A stretch of 64,000 nucleotides of DNA from Timema cristinae (GCA_039000515.1 JBCFYV010001001.1:8370333-8434332), one strand, 5' to 3'. Shown: positions 34,540 to 46,329, counted from the stretch's first letter. Notes: generated by a model not told the origin, from the letters alone. Program-made: numbers and translations.

Positions 34540-35312
34540 TTGCTCTCTTACGGGATAGGCAAGAAACTGTGCATATAGTTCAAAAAACAACTGTTCGCTT
34601 AATCCATACTCACTAACTTTCTCCACACTTCCCTATACTTGCACACTCCCTTCGCTTCAATAAAATCCATACATAGATTCATATAATTATGCTCGTTTAT
34701 TATTAAAATTCTTAGTGTCTCTCTTTTCACACATTCGTCTACAACATTTAGTCACGTTTGACATGGCCAACCTTTCCTTTTGATCCACACACTCTACCTT
34801 CATATATTTGTTTCAACACTTGATTCCACATTCATTCTAAGCCGCACTCCTTCACCACCCAATCATTTTTGACATATGTCAATGCGAGTTTTTCCACATA
34901 CTTTTCTTAGCTACCACATGCTAACCTCATTTACATACGAGTTTTTTCAAATACATTTCTAAAATATCTCAATACAATTGCATTCACTCTGCACTTGAGA
35001 TTCTCCTGACAAACCCACGCTTCACATCCATAAAAACAATGTTACTTTCTTCCTCACTGGCATTCATTCTTCAATCACATGTTGCAGTGCAAATATCTGG
35101 TTCCTGTGCCTCTACTGGCATGAAACCACATTATACACACCAAATGTTTTCCGCAATCCTTTCACGCACCCTTAAATTAAAACTCTCCCAAAAACTTTAT
35201 CTGGAATACCCAAAGACTTTGCCCTATAATTCTAACATTCACTCTTACTGCCTTTATGCAAAGGAACAGTTACACCATTCTTCCAGTCATTGGGAACATT
35301 CTAGATCCCAGA
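34540..35312 (-). pseudogene. LINE reverse transcriptase fragment with internal deletion, copy 2
   Basis: Read on the minus strand from about 35310: a finger-domain block DWKNGVTVPLHKGSKSEC, then NYRAKSLGIPDKVFGRVLI, then NQIFALQHVIEE in another frame. The sequence then jumps to the C-terminal region (CEAWVCQENLKCRVNAI) and ends EAKGVCKYREVWRKLVSMD with a stop at 34601-34599. The catalytic FADD-type core is missing, so an internal deletion as well as stops and frameshifts has inactivated it. It belongs to the same LINE family as 31805-32075. Its 3' untranslated end does not match the SINE A/B tail. Confidence 0.8.
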
Positions 35313-35430
35313 ACACACATTTGAACAACTCACAATATACATTTACATAATGCATATACATTTATATAATGAAAATAATACTAATAATTGACTTAATGGT
35401 GAAGCTAAGACTATCGCCTTTTCATACAAT

Positions 35431-35730
35431 AGGTGACCTGGTGGTTTAGGGGTAAGGTGTCAGACTTCTGTGTTGAGGGTTCGGGGTTCAATCCTCGGTC
35501 CCGGCACAGATTTATCTGATTGCCAAACCCTTCCTTCACCTCTGACAAGAAGTGTATTAATCACAACTTGTGAATATATGGAACGCCAGGCCTCCACCGT
35601 GATTCAGATTCCGCGTTAAACTGTAGGTCCTCCATTTCATCTCACAATCACCCTACCATTAGACATTAACGTAAGTCATATAACCCAAACGGGTAGTAAG
35701 ACGCGGTGTTAATAATATTAATAATAATAA
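35431..35730 (+). repeat. SINE family A, full length, long variant, with target duplication
   Basis: Complete copy from aggtgacctggtggtttagg to (taa)n. The 12-bp sequence ttttcatacaat flanks it at 35419-35430 and 35731-35742. The body has the tgtattaatcacaacttgtg insertion. Confidence 0.96.
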
Positions 35731-35744
35731 TTTTCATACAATCA

Positions 35745-36670
35745 ATCTAAAATTACAATTAAAATAAACCTTAACAAATCACACACCTAAAAAACACAAG
35801 TAATGGCATATATAATATATATATATATATGAAACCTCATTTTAAGACATTAAAAAAAAACTTGAAAAATTGTCAAACACTATTACTCAGTAAGCTGCAA
35901 TTTGTTTTCTAGAAAAATAATCTAATTTTTATATAGTACATATTTAAAACAGTACTCAGATTCTCATTTCGAACAAAAAAATTTAAAAAAACTGTCAAAA
36001 AACTTATAATTTTAAAATTCTTAATTGACCTTGAGGTATTTCATTTAAATATCAAGCTTGAAAAATATTCTATCAAACTGTTTATGTTGTAACGCCAGGT
36101 GCATATAGACAGATAAACGGATAGAAATGGTAAATACGTGGGAAAGAACTTAGAATCGAAGATACTCTTTTTTATTTAATTTATTTAGAAAGAACCTACA
36201 CTACCTGAAATAACATCTACTCAATGACATTTTTGAAGCTTTAAAGCCTCTAAACCAATCCACAGCCATCTGCAAATGTCATGTTTTGACCCTATTGTAA
36301 AGATTTTATTTGTTAAAAGAAGGCTAGCTCTACTTTTCTTACCATTTACCTTAATTTAGAGCTGTGACATTTCGCATTAAACGTCGTCGTTGATATGAGC
36401 TAAATTTACCATTCCATGCCTTTTTTTTAAATTTAAAATTTAAGGTTTTTAATTATATTGGGACATGTTGATAGCTTTACCTTCCATGTTGGCTTACATC
36501 ATGTTTGGAAATAGCAAACCACTTCCTAAATAATACGAGATTTCTGAGAGTCTGAAAGGCTTCTCAGATCTTCAGTAGGCAGCTTCTTTGATGATACGCT
36601 TTAACACGGGATTATTAAAAGTTTACTTTCTTTAGGAACTTGATAACTTTATCCCTGTTGAGGAGGCTCT
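35745..36670. other. AT-rich stretch left of the assembly gap
   Basis: A (ta)n run at about 35813-35831 is the only feature. No gene is recognised. Confidence 0.45.
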
Positions 36671-36822
36671 CATAGGGAGGGGGGGGGGGGAAATCTTGGT
36701 TTGAATAATTAAGGACGTATACNNNNNNNNNNNNNNNNNNNNNNNNNNNNNNNNNNNNNNNNNNNNNNNNNNNNNNNNNNNNNNNNNNNNNNNNNNNNNN
36801 NNNNNNNNNNNNNNNNNNNNNN
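36671..36822. other. G homopolymer followed by a 100-N assembly gap
   Basis: A run of about 13 G bases (about 36679-36690) lies about 32 bp before exactly 100 N (36723-36822). The round number indicates a gap of unknown size. The apparent open frames across it are artefacts. Confidence 0.95.
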
Positions 36823-37440
36823 TTCGTGCGGCCACTTTCATAAACCATCATAATGGGCGCTCTGTCGCTCGTAAAGGAAGATGAATAAGCTTACCCTCAG
36901 CTTTGCTAATCACTAACCAATTTCACCGTCACTAACATGAATTAATTAACCCCGGAGTAGATAAAAAAAACTAATTTTATTAAGTGCTTTCAAGCAATAT
37001 TTAGAAAACAAAAGACTCCATGGTTCAGAAGTTATCACCTCGGTTATGTGTCGGCTGTATTTATAATTAACGGGTTATCTCACTTTACTATTATCACTAT
37101 TATTTGCTGGAAATAATACGTAGCAGTAATAACAGGATGAAGTAGCTCAGTCTTAAAACATTTATGTCAAGACAAGGTTACGGAAGTTTTTTTATTATAC
37201 AATTGCATGTATTGGACAAGCTCTAGAGTAGCATTTAGTGCTCAAGTTGAGTTTATGTGGTTCTGTTTCAAAATAGCCTACTACCTCACACATCTAGACT
37301 CAGCCTTATTTAAATAGTACTGCAGGACGCTGGCTACGAGATGACCTTGAATATTTCAGTGTTGGGACATTAAGACACGCTAAGATAAAAAAATCTTAGG
37401 TCTAACTCTCCTTTCCTTATAAAATGTATCAGCTTTCTAC

Positions 37441-37510
37441 GATATATATATATATATATATATATAATACACATATATATATACAACACACATATATATA
37501 TATATATATG
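37441..37510. repeat. (TA)n microsatellite with AC interruptions
   Basis: Alternating (ta)n blocks separated by acacat and acaacacac. Confidence 0.95.
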
Positions 37511-38084
37511 TTGTAGCTTAACGTAGCTTAACTAACTTACTTAACCTAGTTAGAACAACATTACAATAGCTATTAAACATTATCCAATCTTGTCAAACAA
37601 AATAAACTTATTTTCAATTAACATTATCAATCCTAATCAACTAAGTTAATGCTGTTTGTTGATGATTTATAAATGCATTAGGCTACATTGATATTTAAGC
37701 AATAAAATTTAACTAAATAACTGCTTTATATTATTTTATATTTCATTCTACTACTTTTATACGGGTTTAGTCATAAAACTATATTAATTTAAACAATGTT
37801 ATTTCATATCGTAGATCCCCACGAATACTATTTAGTTTTTTTCTTTTAAGACCCTTTTTATTACTATAGTCTTAAATTAAGTCTTCATCAAATATTATTT
37901 TTAATATATCGCTTATATATTATGTATATGTAAACTACATTTACTTTTAGTGTAAAAGAGAAACTCACCAATTAACTTTTTATAACTTATCATTTATTTT
38001 ATTTAGTCAATATTGATGTAATCTTAAATAATTTGGGTAAAAAGAACAGTATCTGGTAGTTGCTAAAGTAACTAAAATCATTTT

Positions 38085-38215
38085 AATATATTCATACATC
38101 AAGTCATGCTATCTGCACCTGTCACTTTAGATATATAGTATCAATATTTATAAAACTACACAAATAATATAATAAAATGTTATCAATTTTGGCCGTAAAG
38201 AAATATGTATGAATT
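38085..38215 (+). repeat. Dispersed repeat family G fragment
   Basis: catcaagtcatgctatctgc, tatcaatatttataaaacta and aatgttatcaattttggcc match family G at 3090-3190. Confidence 0.45.
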
Positions 38216-39339
38216 TTCTAAACTGTTCTTCCAACCAAAATCAGAGTATAGGGTCTACCATAGATCTATAATAGATCACTTCAGTTATTTTTTGTTTTTA
38301 AGCACACCGTACATTTATAATTATATTCATGAAGATCTCTTGAATTTTACTTAGTGAATGCTCTTTGTAGTTAAATTTTAAATACGATTCACACAAATGT
38401 TGTGGCTCTTGGTGAGCCTATTACTTTGCTGATTTAGTGTGAGTTGAGTGTAACAGGAGAAATCGTCATGAACTAAAAATAGCAAGGAGGTTTCATCAGA
38501 ATTTGATATCTGACATTTCGTAAGTAGATTTTTCAACCTCAAGTGCTGACCCAAAAATGCGATGATATATTATGTACTGTCAACAAAACTTCTAAACTCT
38601 CTTTACAATAATATCAGAGCCATCCGTCATCTTCAGAATCTTTTGTGCAACTTTTCCAATGCGATGAACACCCGCCTGCTTATTTTTCATTTTTATTGCC
38701 CATATCTCATTCAAGTGGAGAATGAAACCAGATAAGTTTTACTTGTTCATCGCATTAGGATGAATCACTTACCGTTTTTTTATTGGAAATGGGCCCTTAT
38801 GATCATCATAAGTCTTAATTATATTCAAAATTCGAGGATTTTGAAAAAAAAAAACAGATTTAAGATTTAAATTTCAATAATGACCTCTTTTAATTGTTAT
38901 TCTTGATTTTTTAATATCGTTAATGGTGCTTACTAGTGGTTAATCCGAACCTGGATCAACTTATCTCAGAACTCAGACAATACATTTATAATGTATAGGA
39001 TGGAAATTTATATATTTATGCATATATTTAAACGTCTAGATTTTATACTTTGTCACTTTTTAAAAGTGAATTTGAAGCCGATATTTACTTGGAAGTCAAA
39101 TCAAAGTTTCGAAGCTTCGCACACCTCTAAAAGCTACAATTATTTTTAAATAGAATTTGACATGGATGTTTGTGCCACCTCATATTTTATATTTTATATG
39201 TCGTCAGAATATTTTGAATTCTTTCTCAAGTGTAACGTATTCTCATCATTTACACTCCCTGACCTAAAGTGGTTTTGTGTGTGGCGGTGCGTGAATATTT
39301 AGCCGAATAAAAAAAAAGTATAAAATGAAGGGTAGGCTA

Positions 39340-39582
39340 TAGGGTAAAAGGGGGGAAAGTCCAATTCTAACTAAAATTGAGTTAGTGCTCCCATCTGTCA
39401 GACAATCATGAGACCTTTATAATGCACTTCAGATTATGGTTAAAGGAGGTATCTGTCACATATAAATTAATTTTTGTAAATTAATAGTAATTCCTGGGGT
39501 CCTTTTGAGCTTTGAGATATAAAATTTGCTGTCCTGGAGAATGTATGTAATGTGACTTAGCCCCTTTTGCCACTGCACAATT
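39340..39582. mobile_element. Possible MITE with AAAAGGGG termini
   Basis: The left end GGGTAAAAGGGGGGAAAGTC and the inverted right end CAGTGGCAAAAGGGGCTAAG share about 16 positions. Interior DNA has no frame. The style resembles short Tc1/mariner or pogo-type elements, but no TA duplication could be fixed. Confidence 0.45.
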
Positions 39583-39584
39583 AA

Positions 39585-41530
39585 AATTAAATATGTTTTT
39601 GAAAGGTTCACCTCGATATTTTTTACCTACCTATGATAACTGAGGTTGGAACACACATTGAAATTAAACTTAAGAGTTAAATTTATCTACACAAATATGT
39701 GTGGAATTTCATGACGTATCTTTGGTCTATGGAGTTGGTCGCAATGGTAGTTTGGGTATAAACACATTTTATTACACCCTGATATTGAAAACATAACTTT
39801 TACTGTGTATATTTGAGGGATTTTATAGTTTATGCCATTTTGTGGATTTTTTGTACATTTTTCTTTTTTTACTCTTAACGCACATTTACGGTCATTTTTA
39901 GAATCATTACATTCAAATCGTAACCTATAGCAGATAATTTTTAAATGCACAAATTCATGTTTATATTTACTTTGGGCATTTGTTTTTTCATGTAACTATG
40001 AATACGGACAGACATGAAACAATTAACATAGCCTAATGTTTTCTGGTGGTAATAGTGACTCTTTAGTAGACGTTTAGGTGACACTCCATACTTGAAGTAC
40101 ATTCCATTAAAATCCGTGGATGTAGAACACAGATTTTCCTGAAAACAGAACTTATAAAAACCTCTTGGCCAATAATCATAATCACTCACACTTGAGAATT
40201 TGAAGATGACCTTCGTTGTGCATTGCAATGCAGTATAAGATGACATTATCTCTCTATCTCATGCACACAACTGTTTTGCCTTTTTATTATTTTTAAGAGG
40301 GATATTGGTCAAACAATGTATTACTTATCTCTTCCTTTGCAGGATTCCCCTGCTATTACTATAACGGATTAGAAGAAAAATTATATTTTAAATTTATTTT
40401 TTTAAGAGCATTTTTTGTATATCTGAGGATATAACCATTTAAGCGCATATTTTTGGTAGTTTAAGGGCCTCAACTCCCAGGCCCTGGTAATCAGGCTTAG
40501 GAAACCATTACTGAAAACTTAAAGTATTACAATAAAATGCAAGTACATTTATATGTTAGATTTTGTTTATTTTCTCAAGAAAATTATTTAAAAACGGGTA
40601 GTTTGAAAAAATGTGTATTTTATTAGTATTATATACAAAATGTAAGTGTCTTGAAGAATCACTATTATTTTTAACTCAAAATGACTCTAATTAAACTTTT
40701 TACAAATGTATTTTTCTTGCCATATTTTATATATGCTGTTTACAGCGTTATATATCTTGTTTTAAATTAATGCAAAACCAAACTTTTATCAACCTTCTTT
40801 CATAATTGTTTAATTTTTTCAAAAATATGCTGAGATACAACAAGATTGTGAAAATATAACATTGAAAAAAAAAAGAGCCTATTAAATAACATTATAGCTA
40901 TTTATTTGTTAGCTTAAATGTTTCAGATCCCATACTTGCTATTAAAGTTTTTGATTTAATTTTTATTTTATTTCATCAATTTAAGATTAGCTTGCTCTTA
41001 TTTAAGGAATTATTAAAACTCCTGATCATCACTTGTCTAAAAAATATAGTTTGTTATTATCTACTTTTGTACCAAGGGAAGTCTTCCAAAGTGAAAACGT
41101 GTTTTCTGTAAAAGTTATACTTACGCCATGTAGGTAGGCATTGCTGTACTACTTCGCTGCGTAGTATGTAGCCTAAACAGTTCACAATCATACCAGTTTT
41201 CTGACGTGTCTGACGTGTAACACAAGGCAAGGCTTTAGGTTAAAAGCGGGAGCTTACACTAAATATTAACTTGAGAACACTCATACCTTGCCTAATTTGA
41301 CACTAAGCTGAGAGTGAATTTAAATACCACCCGGATTCAAACCATAGTTTTTTTTTAGGGAAGATATTTGAGTCATAACGAGAAGAAAATTTTGTCCAAC
41401 TTTAAGGATTATAATGCTTTTTATTTTTAATTTAATACTAAGGCTCGTAAAAGTTAAAACTGAACGGTAAGGACTATATTTAATTACAATAAATATAGCT
41501 GAAATAGTGTGTAGATGGCATTTAATATCC
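39585..41530. other. AT-rich stretch, no gene recognised
   Basis: Two minus-strand open frames of 87-101 codons (39687-39950 and 39941-40246) are cysteine-bearing but show no domain I recognise. They overlap by a few bases in different frames, so a single disrupted frame is possible. Most likely they are chance. Confidence 0.35.
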
Positions 41531-41534
41531 TATG

Positions 41535-41650
41535 GAGATTTTTTTAGAAAGCCTTTAATAGTGCATCTGGTTTGGATTTGAACCTATCCTACACTTTAAC
41601 TGTGACTAAACGCAATGCGGGTTTAACGCTTTGACCATTTGGTCATCACT
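41535..41650 (-). repeat. Possible SINE family B head and box B remnant
   Basis: Inverse blocks agtgcatctggtttggattt and ttgaccatttggtcatcact fit B in order. Strongly diverged. Confidence 0.4.
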
Positions 41651-41654
41651 AAGT

Positions 41655-42395
41655 ACTACATTTATATTGAAAACCTTACAACAACAAAATAACTGAATTT
41701 AATCGTGCTTATTTTGTAATACTATTATTCTGTGAACAGTAGACCTCACTCCTTCCATACTCTTATCATTACTATAGTCTTAAACCTTTTCTCTGGATTT
41801 CAACTTGAAACATGGATTTGAAGATTATATGTTTATACTTGGTGACACACTTGCAATATAAGTCTTTTATTTTAATACGTCCTAGGTACTCGATCAATTG
41901 CTGAGATAATTAAATTCAAATCACTTGGGATGAGCTACTAAACGTAAAACCTTTTGAGAGGTCTTTTATTTAAATGGATGTCTAAATTTACAAATCATGT
42001 ACATACATCATTCTGTCTAGGTTCAAAGAATATCTTTGCCGAAATCCGTTAAAACTGGTCCACACATTTGGCAGTTAACGTCGAATAAATAGACAGACAA
42101 AATTTCAAATGGTCAAGCTAAAACATGACCTCAATATGATCAGTCATTATAATAATAAGATGGCTTTAGTTTGTTATAATTATATTTAATATCACTACAC
42201 AAATTAATGTTAATTTTGAAGTGACGTTATTTATTATCTTTAAAAAAAGTTGTTAATAATGAGAAATAGTCTTATAATACTAAACATATTGTGTAAAAAC
42301 AACAGGTCATCTTCACCCGGAATATACACAAGATAGATGTTGACAAAGATAACGGGTAAACATTTCTTTCTATTCAACTATCCTTATCGGGGAAG
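41655..42395. other. AT-rich stretch, no gene recognised
   Basis: No repeat or gene seen. Confidence 0.45.
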
Positions 42396-42399
42396 ATTT

Positions 42400-42720
42400 T
42401 ATTTCCTATTACCCAAAAGCTGAACGGCTAGCTGTCTCAACAACCCCACGTAGCGTAGAATGTTTACGAATCTGTCCGTGGACCACTCTTTTCTGGGAAG
42501 CCAGGTGACTTATTGGAGATTCCCTTTGGCCACCGTGAGGTTAAGGGTCACTACGGCGCGGTCATTCATCCGAAGTAGCGGTTAAACGGCCCGGAAACTT
42601 TCACCTCACCCGCGCGGAATGACCGTTCTGTTCCGGGGTCAGATTCCGGCCGAGTATACCTTGCCCGGAGATTTCAGATAGCTTACACCGCCTTTTCTGA
42701 AACGGCACACAAACGAACTT
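42400..42720. promoter_or_regulatory. GC- and CpG-rich island in AT-rich DNA
   Basis: This 320-bp patch is over half G+C and dense in CpG (tacggcgcggtcattcatcc, cacccgcgcggaatgaccgt), unlike everything around it. No long frame, tRNA boxes or inverted termini were found. It may be the CpG-rich start of a gene, a conserved non-coding exon or a foreign or transposon fragment. Composition is what is seen; function is unknown. Confidence 0.35.
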
Positions 42721-42852
42721 GAGGTCCAATCATTTCTTAAATGAATCAGAATAAATGGTAAAATGGTTCACATTACGATAAACGTCCGTTCATTACGATA
42801 ATTACTATGACCAATATTAATAGTATTCATTAAATTACTGTGACACGTTTCG

Positions 42853-43080
42853 GTGATCGAAAGGGTGTCTCTCTTGCAACAAACTGGACTGCCAATGATA
42901 GTAATATAAGGACTTGAATCTCGGTGGGGTAGACTGATGCTGTTTCTTTACTGAATAGTTTTCCACTCTCTTCACCTAAATACAGGTACATTTCATATAA
43001 ATTAGACCTTCCTCAACCCCAACGTATCAGTGTAATTATTGCAAATGGGTATAGCCCGAACGGGTAGTAAGACGCGGTGA
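42853..43080 (+). repeat. SINE family B, full length
   Basis: Head gtgatcgaaagggtgtctct, box B-like gacttgaatctcggt, body with cctaaatacaggtacatttc and a very well preserved tail (gtatagcccgaacgggtagt, then aagacgcggtgatga). Confidence 0.85.
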
Positions 43081-43300
43081 TGAACATTAACAACTATAAT
43101 TGTTTATGCCATATGGTATGAAAGGGAAAATTTCTGAACCACCTTTTTATTACAGAAAGGACTTACAAATAAACTTAATTTTAGATCAGACCCAAAACCC
43201 AGTCTGTGATTGGAGAAGATCGATTTCTACCAAATATTTATTTTCCATGTCAGGATTAGAACCCGGTACCTATATAATTTACCCAATTATTTATTCTATA

Positions 43301-43459
43301 TTCACAACTTGTGAATGTGTGGAATGCCAGGCCTCCACCGTAGTTCGGATCCCACGTTAAACTGTAGGTCCTTCATTTCATCTCACAATAATCCTACCAT
43401 TACACATTAGCGTGAGTGCGTATAGCCCGAACGGGTAGTAAGATGTGGTGCTAATAATA
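43301..43459 (+). repeat. SINE family A, 5'-truncated, long variant
   Basis: Begins at ttcacaacttgtgaatgtgt inside the body and ends with gtagtaagatgtggtgctaa and a short (taa)n. It follows a tRNA-like remnant (tcaggattagaacccggtac at 43250) into which it may have inserted. Confidence 0.92.
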
Positions 43460-43629
43460 ACATAAGGTAATAGGGCTTTCTTATTTTATTAAGTGTTATA
43501 TTTTTAATAACTCTTGAAACCCTATAAACATTTTAATTCAATATTAATTCCCATGTACCATCAACTGATACGTGATGGTTATCTACAGGATCAGTCTTGA
43601 TAGCCGGATCAAGTTAATTCAAGTGACCA

Positions 43630-43840
43630 ATGACGACATGAGCACGGGGATCGAACCCGGGACTATTTGGCTTTGCGTTCCAATACTCCACCATTGAGTC
43701 ATCTTGGTTATCTCGTATCCAGAGCCATATTTCACTATTTGACAAGACGAGCCTGAATAGCTCAGTGGTAGAGTTAGAGTATTGGTGCGCAAAGCCAAAG
43801 ATCAAGGGTTCGATTCCCATGTTCAAGTTGTCATTCTTCA
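43630..43840. repeat. Head-to-head pair of tRNA-like SINE family E heads
   Basis: The plus-strand unit 43750-43840 has tagctcagtggtagagtt (box A) and gggttcgattccc (box B). The minus-strand unit 43630-43715 has ccaagatgactcaatggtgg and cccgggttcgatcccc. The two arms (about 85 bp each) are imperfect reverse complements around a 30-bp centre. The stems do not pair as in working tRNAs. The 75-codon minus frame here is not a gene. Confidence 0.65.
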
Positions 43841-44099
43841 CTTAGTCAAAACTTGAATTAAATTTAATTATGTCTTCCTTTCAACCATTGACGACAAACT
43901 TTGTATTTACATTTTTAACTGTAAATTATTTTACTTTTTCAGTATATTATTTATTTATCTACTCCATTCATTTTAATTTTAGCATTTATGTTTTTTAATT
44001 CTATTTATGTTCAAAATCAACAACTTTAACACTGCCTCAATTATCTTTTCATTTATTTAAGGTATTTAACGTGCACTTTTTGAACCAACTTACTATATT

Positions 44100-44285
44100 A
44101 GCACATAACTTATACTAACTTAAATTTAGAACAAACACAACATCCAACCCTACGGCCGTTAATTCATCACTTCAAAAGGATAAGCCCACATTTCACCAAT
44201 AATATTGTTTTCTATAATGTCGGGAATAGAACCCAGGATCCTTAGCTCTGTGGGTAGAAACGCTAATCACTGAGCTAAGGTTTCT
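44100..44285 (-). repeat. SINE family D
   Basis: The minus strand shows cttagctcagtgattagcgt (box A), gggttctattcccg (box B), attggtgaaatgtgggctta and ggatgttgtgtttgttctaa. It matches 52892-53118. Confidence 0.65.
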
Positions 44286-44289
44286 AAAT

Positions 44290-45030
44290 TGATTGAATCT
44301 ATTCATTTAACTTAGCTTGATTTATATCAAAACTTTACAAATACTCATTCAATTCTGTTCAAGTATTCTGTTAAAATATTTCTCAATGAATTTGTGGCAG
44401 TTCATATACAATAATCCCTCCTACAAAGAATGTGTAGGTTGCTACGAAACCTCTAAAAAGTGAAACCAAGCTCTTCTTCCATCTTGAACCAAAGTTAGTG
44501 TAAGTGAAGAGAAGCTGTTATAATCACGTTCCAGGGTGCTTTCTATGGGCTCTTTCTCTGCACAGAAGGAAAAAGTATCACTTTTCATATATATATATAT
44601 ATATATATCTGAAACGGAATGTGTCTGCGTCAGCAGTGCATAAAATGTAATATTAACACTATCTTAAAGTTTTTATTTGGTTTTTGCAATAATAGTAGAC
44701 TTAAAAAGTACTGTGTTTATAAATAATATCCATACCACACCAAACTCTTTTCTTGTGGTATCTTTCACCAATATAAATTTTAGTTATACGCTATCAACTA
44801 TTTAATGTATAGATTCATTTAACGCTATCAATCACTTTGTTCTACACCATGTGAGCAGAAGTTTAAGATATTGTTAAAATACCATTGACAGATTTTTCAA
44901 ACTATCCCAAAAATCATGTGATTTAAAATCATGTACATAATATTGAACTGAGATTCGTGTTTATAAAAGTTTATAAAATAGGTTAGAATTACAAAATAAA
45001 AATCTCAAGTAATTTTGATGGTTTTTAAAT
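44290..45030. other. AT-rich stretch with a (TA)n run at 44588-44608
   Basis: Otherwise nothing recognised. Confidence 0.45.
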
Positions 45031-45043
45031 TAACAAAAACTGT

Positions 45044-45091
45044 CAAGCGTATAACCCGAACGGGTAGTATAAGACGCAGTGTTAAATAAAA
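45044..45091 (+). repeat. Tail-only SINE insertion with target duplication
   Basis: Only the 3' tail common to families A and B is present (gcgtataacccgaacgggta, then gtataagacgcagtgttaaa), followed by a short a-rich end. The 9-bp sequence aaaaactgt lies on both sides (45035-45043 and 45092-45100). It is best read as an extreme 5' truncation during reverse transcription. The duplication is short and a-rich, so chance similarity cannot be fully excluded. Confidence 0.75.
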
Positions 45092-45104
45092 AAAAACTGT
45101 GTGT

Positions 45105-45915
45105 GGTTTATAAGATAAAGTCATAAATCTAATAACGAGTAGTTCAAGGCTTTAAATCCACAATTATTTACAATAAAAATACAAATTCCTCACAATGAAA
45201 GGTAAAGATTAAATGTTGACTCGAATCGATTTTTTATGGCTATAAAATGAACCAACTTTGTATCTAATATATAGGGTATCCAAATATACTGGTTTTAATG
45301 TATCATTAAACAAAAGTTCATTAAATTGTGTATTTGGAAACTTAATTAGTGCTTGTACGATTAAATAAAATTTGATTCTTTCTTCGGTTATGGTTTTGAT
45401 GTTGTCATAAATATTAGGGTAAGTATACTTCTCAATAACATAATCAAAAATGTAAAATATTCCTTTTATTCTAAATTATTATATTAACATCTGTAGGTGT
45501 TGATAGCAAAAAAAAAAAAGTATTAATATCAAATAAGTACGGCTACTACCAGAGATTAACAATGAATATTTTCCTACTGCCTCACTTTTAAGGTTTTAAT
45601 TGATAAATGTTTCTCCTCGTATTCTTATTGAATGATAAGTCTCGAGTTTAAGATCTTTTTATGTTCAAATCATACCTAATGCGTAACGAGTCAAACTAAA
45701 TCAATTTAATGAATTTTGCACTATTTACTGTATTTCGGCTGTAAACGATTTCAATAAAAGTCATGTATTTAAACTTGATGCAATGTGCTTTATCCCCTAT
45801 TTACTATTATTTCTGCGTTATCCATAAATATAAATCCAGACTAGCTAAACTCATAAGATAGATATTTGTTTAGATTTATGCGCAGCATATTGGTTATTCC
45901 AACACAAAGTAAAAA
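45105..45915. other. AT-rich stretch, no gene recognised
   Basis: No repeat family match, no credible frame. Confidence 0.45.
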
Positions 45916-45917
45916 CG

Positions 45918-46329
45918 TGTTACTAGTTTACTCTTGACATTGAAAACAATTTTTTTTTGCGCTAAAAGTCTATTAATATTATGGTGACCTGGTGGTCTAG
46001 GGTAAGGTGTCAGACTTCTGTGATGGCGGCCGGGTTCAATCCTCGGTCCCGCAAAGATTTATCTGATTACCAAACCCTTCCTTCACCTCTGACAAGATAT
46101 CTTGTGAAAGTGTGGAATGCCAGGCCTCCACCGTGGTTCGGATTCCACGTTAAACTGTAGTCCTTCATTTCATCTCACAATCACCCTACCATTACACATT
46201 AGCGTAAGTGCGTATAACCCGAACGGGTAGTAGACGCGGTGCTAATAATAATAATAATATATGTTACTAGTTTTACTCTTTGACATTGAAAACAATTTTT
46301 TTTTGCGCTAAAAGTCTATTAATATTATG
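45918..46329 (+). repeat. 66-68 bp direct duplication flanking a SINE-A copy
   Basis: Positions 45918-45983 (starting tgttactagtttactcttga) recur at 46262-46329, differing only by one extra T in each of two T runs. The SINE lies exactly between. Ordinary SINE duplications here are 8-14 bp. A long target duplication, a tandem duplication or an assembly join are all possible. Confidence 0.9.
45984..46261 (+). repeat. SINE family A, full length, with shortened homopolymers
   Basis: Complete short-variant copy. Compared with the other copies it lacks one base in at least five runs: ctagggtaagg for ctaggggtaagg, ccgggttc for ccggggttc, cccgca for cccggca, tgtagtcc for tgtaggtcc, and agtagacg for agtaagacg. 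Confidence 0.94.

Larger units (their letters stand above)
36823..39335. other. Largely unique AT-rich DNA
   Basis: No gene could be supported. (TA)n/(CA)n microsatellites occupy 37441-37510. A family G copy lies at 38085-38215. The remainder shows no structure I can name. Confidence 0.45.

Noticed and set aside
36615..36851. Open frames of 69-78 codons
   Set aside because: They run through the 100-N gap and are artefacts.
39687..40246. Two cysteine-bearing minus-strand frames
   Set aside because: No domain could be recognised and they overlap in different frames. Kept only as a note in the region entry.
43750..43840. Possible functional tRNA gene on the plus strand
   Set aside because: A and B boxes are good, but the T-stem and acceptor stem do not pair and an inverted sister copy lies next to it, so a SINE-derived head is more likely.
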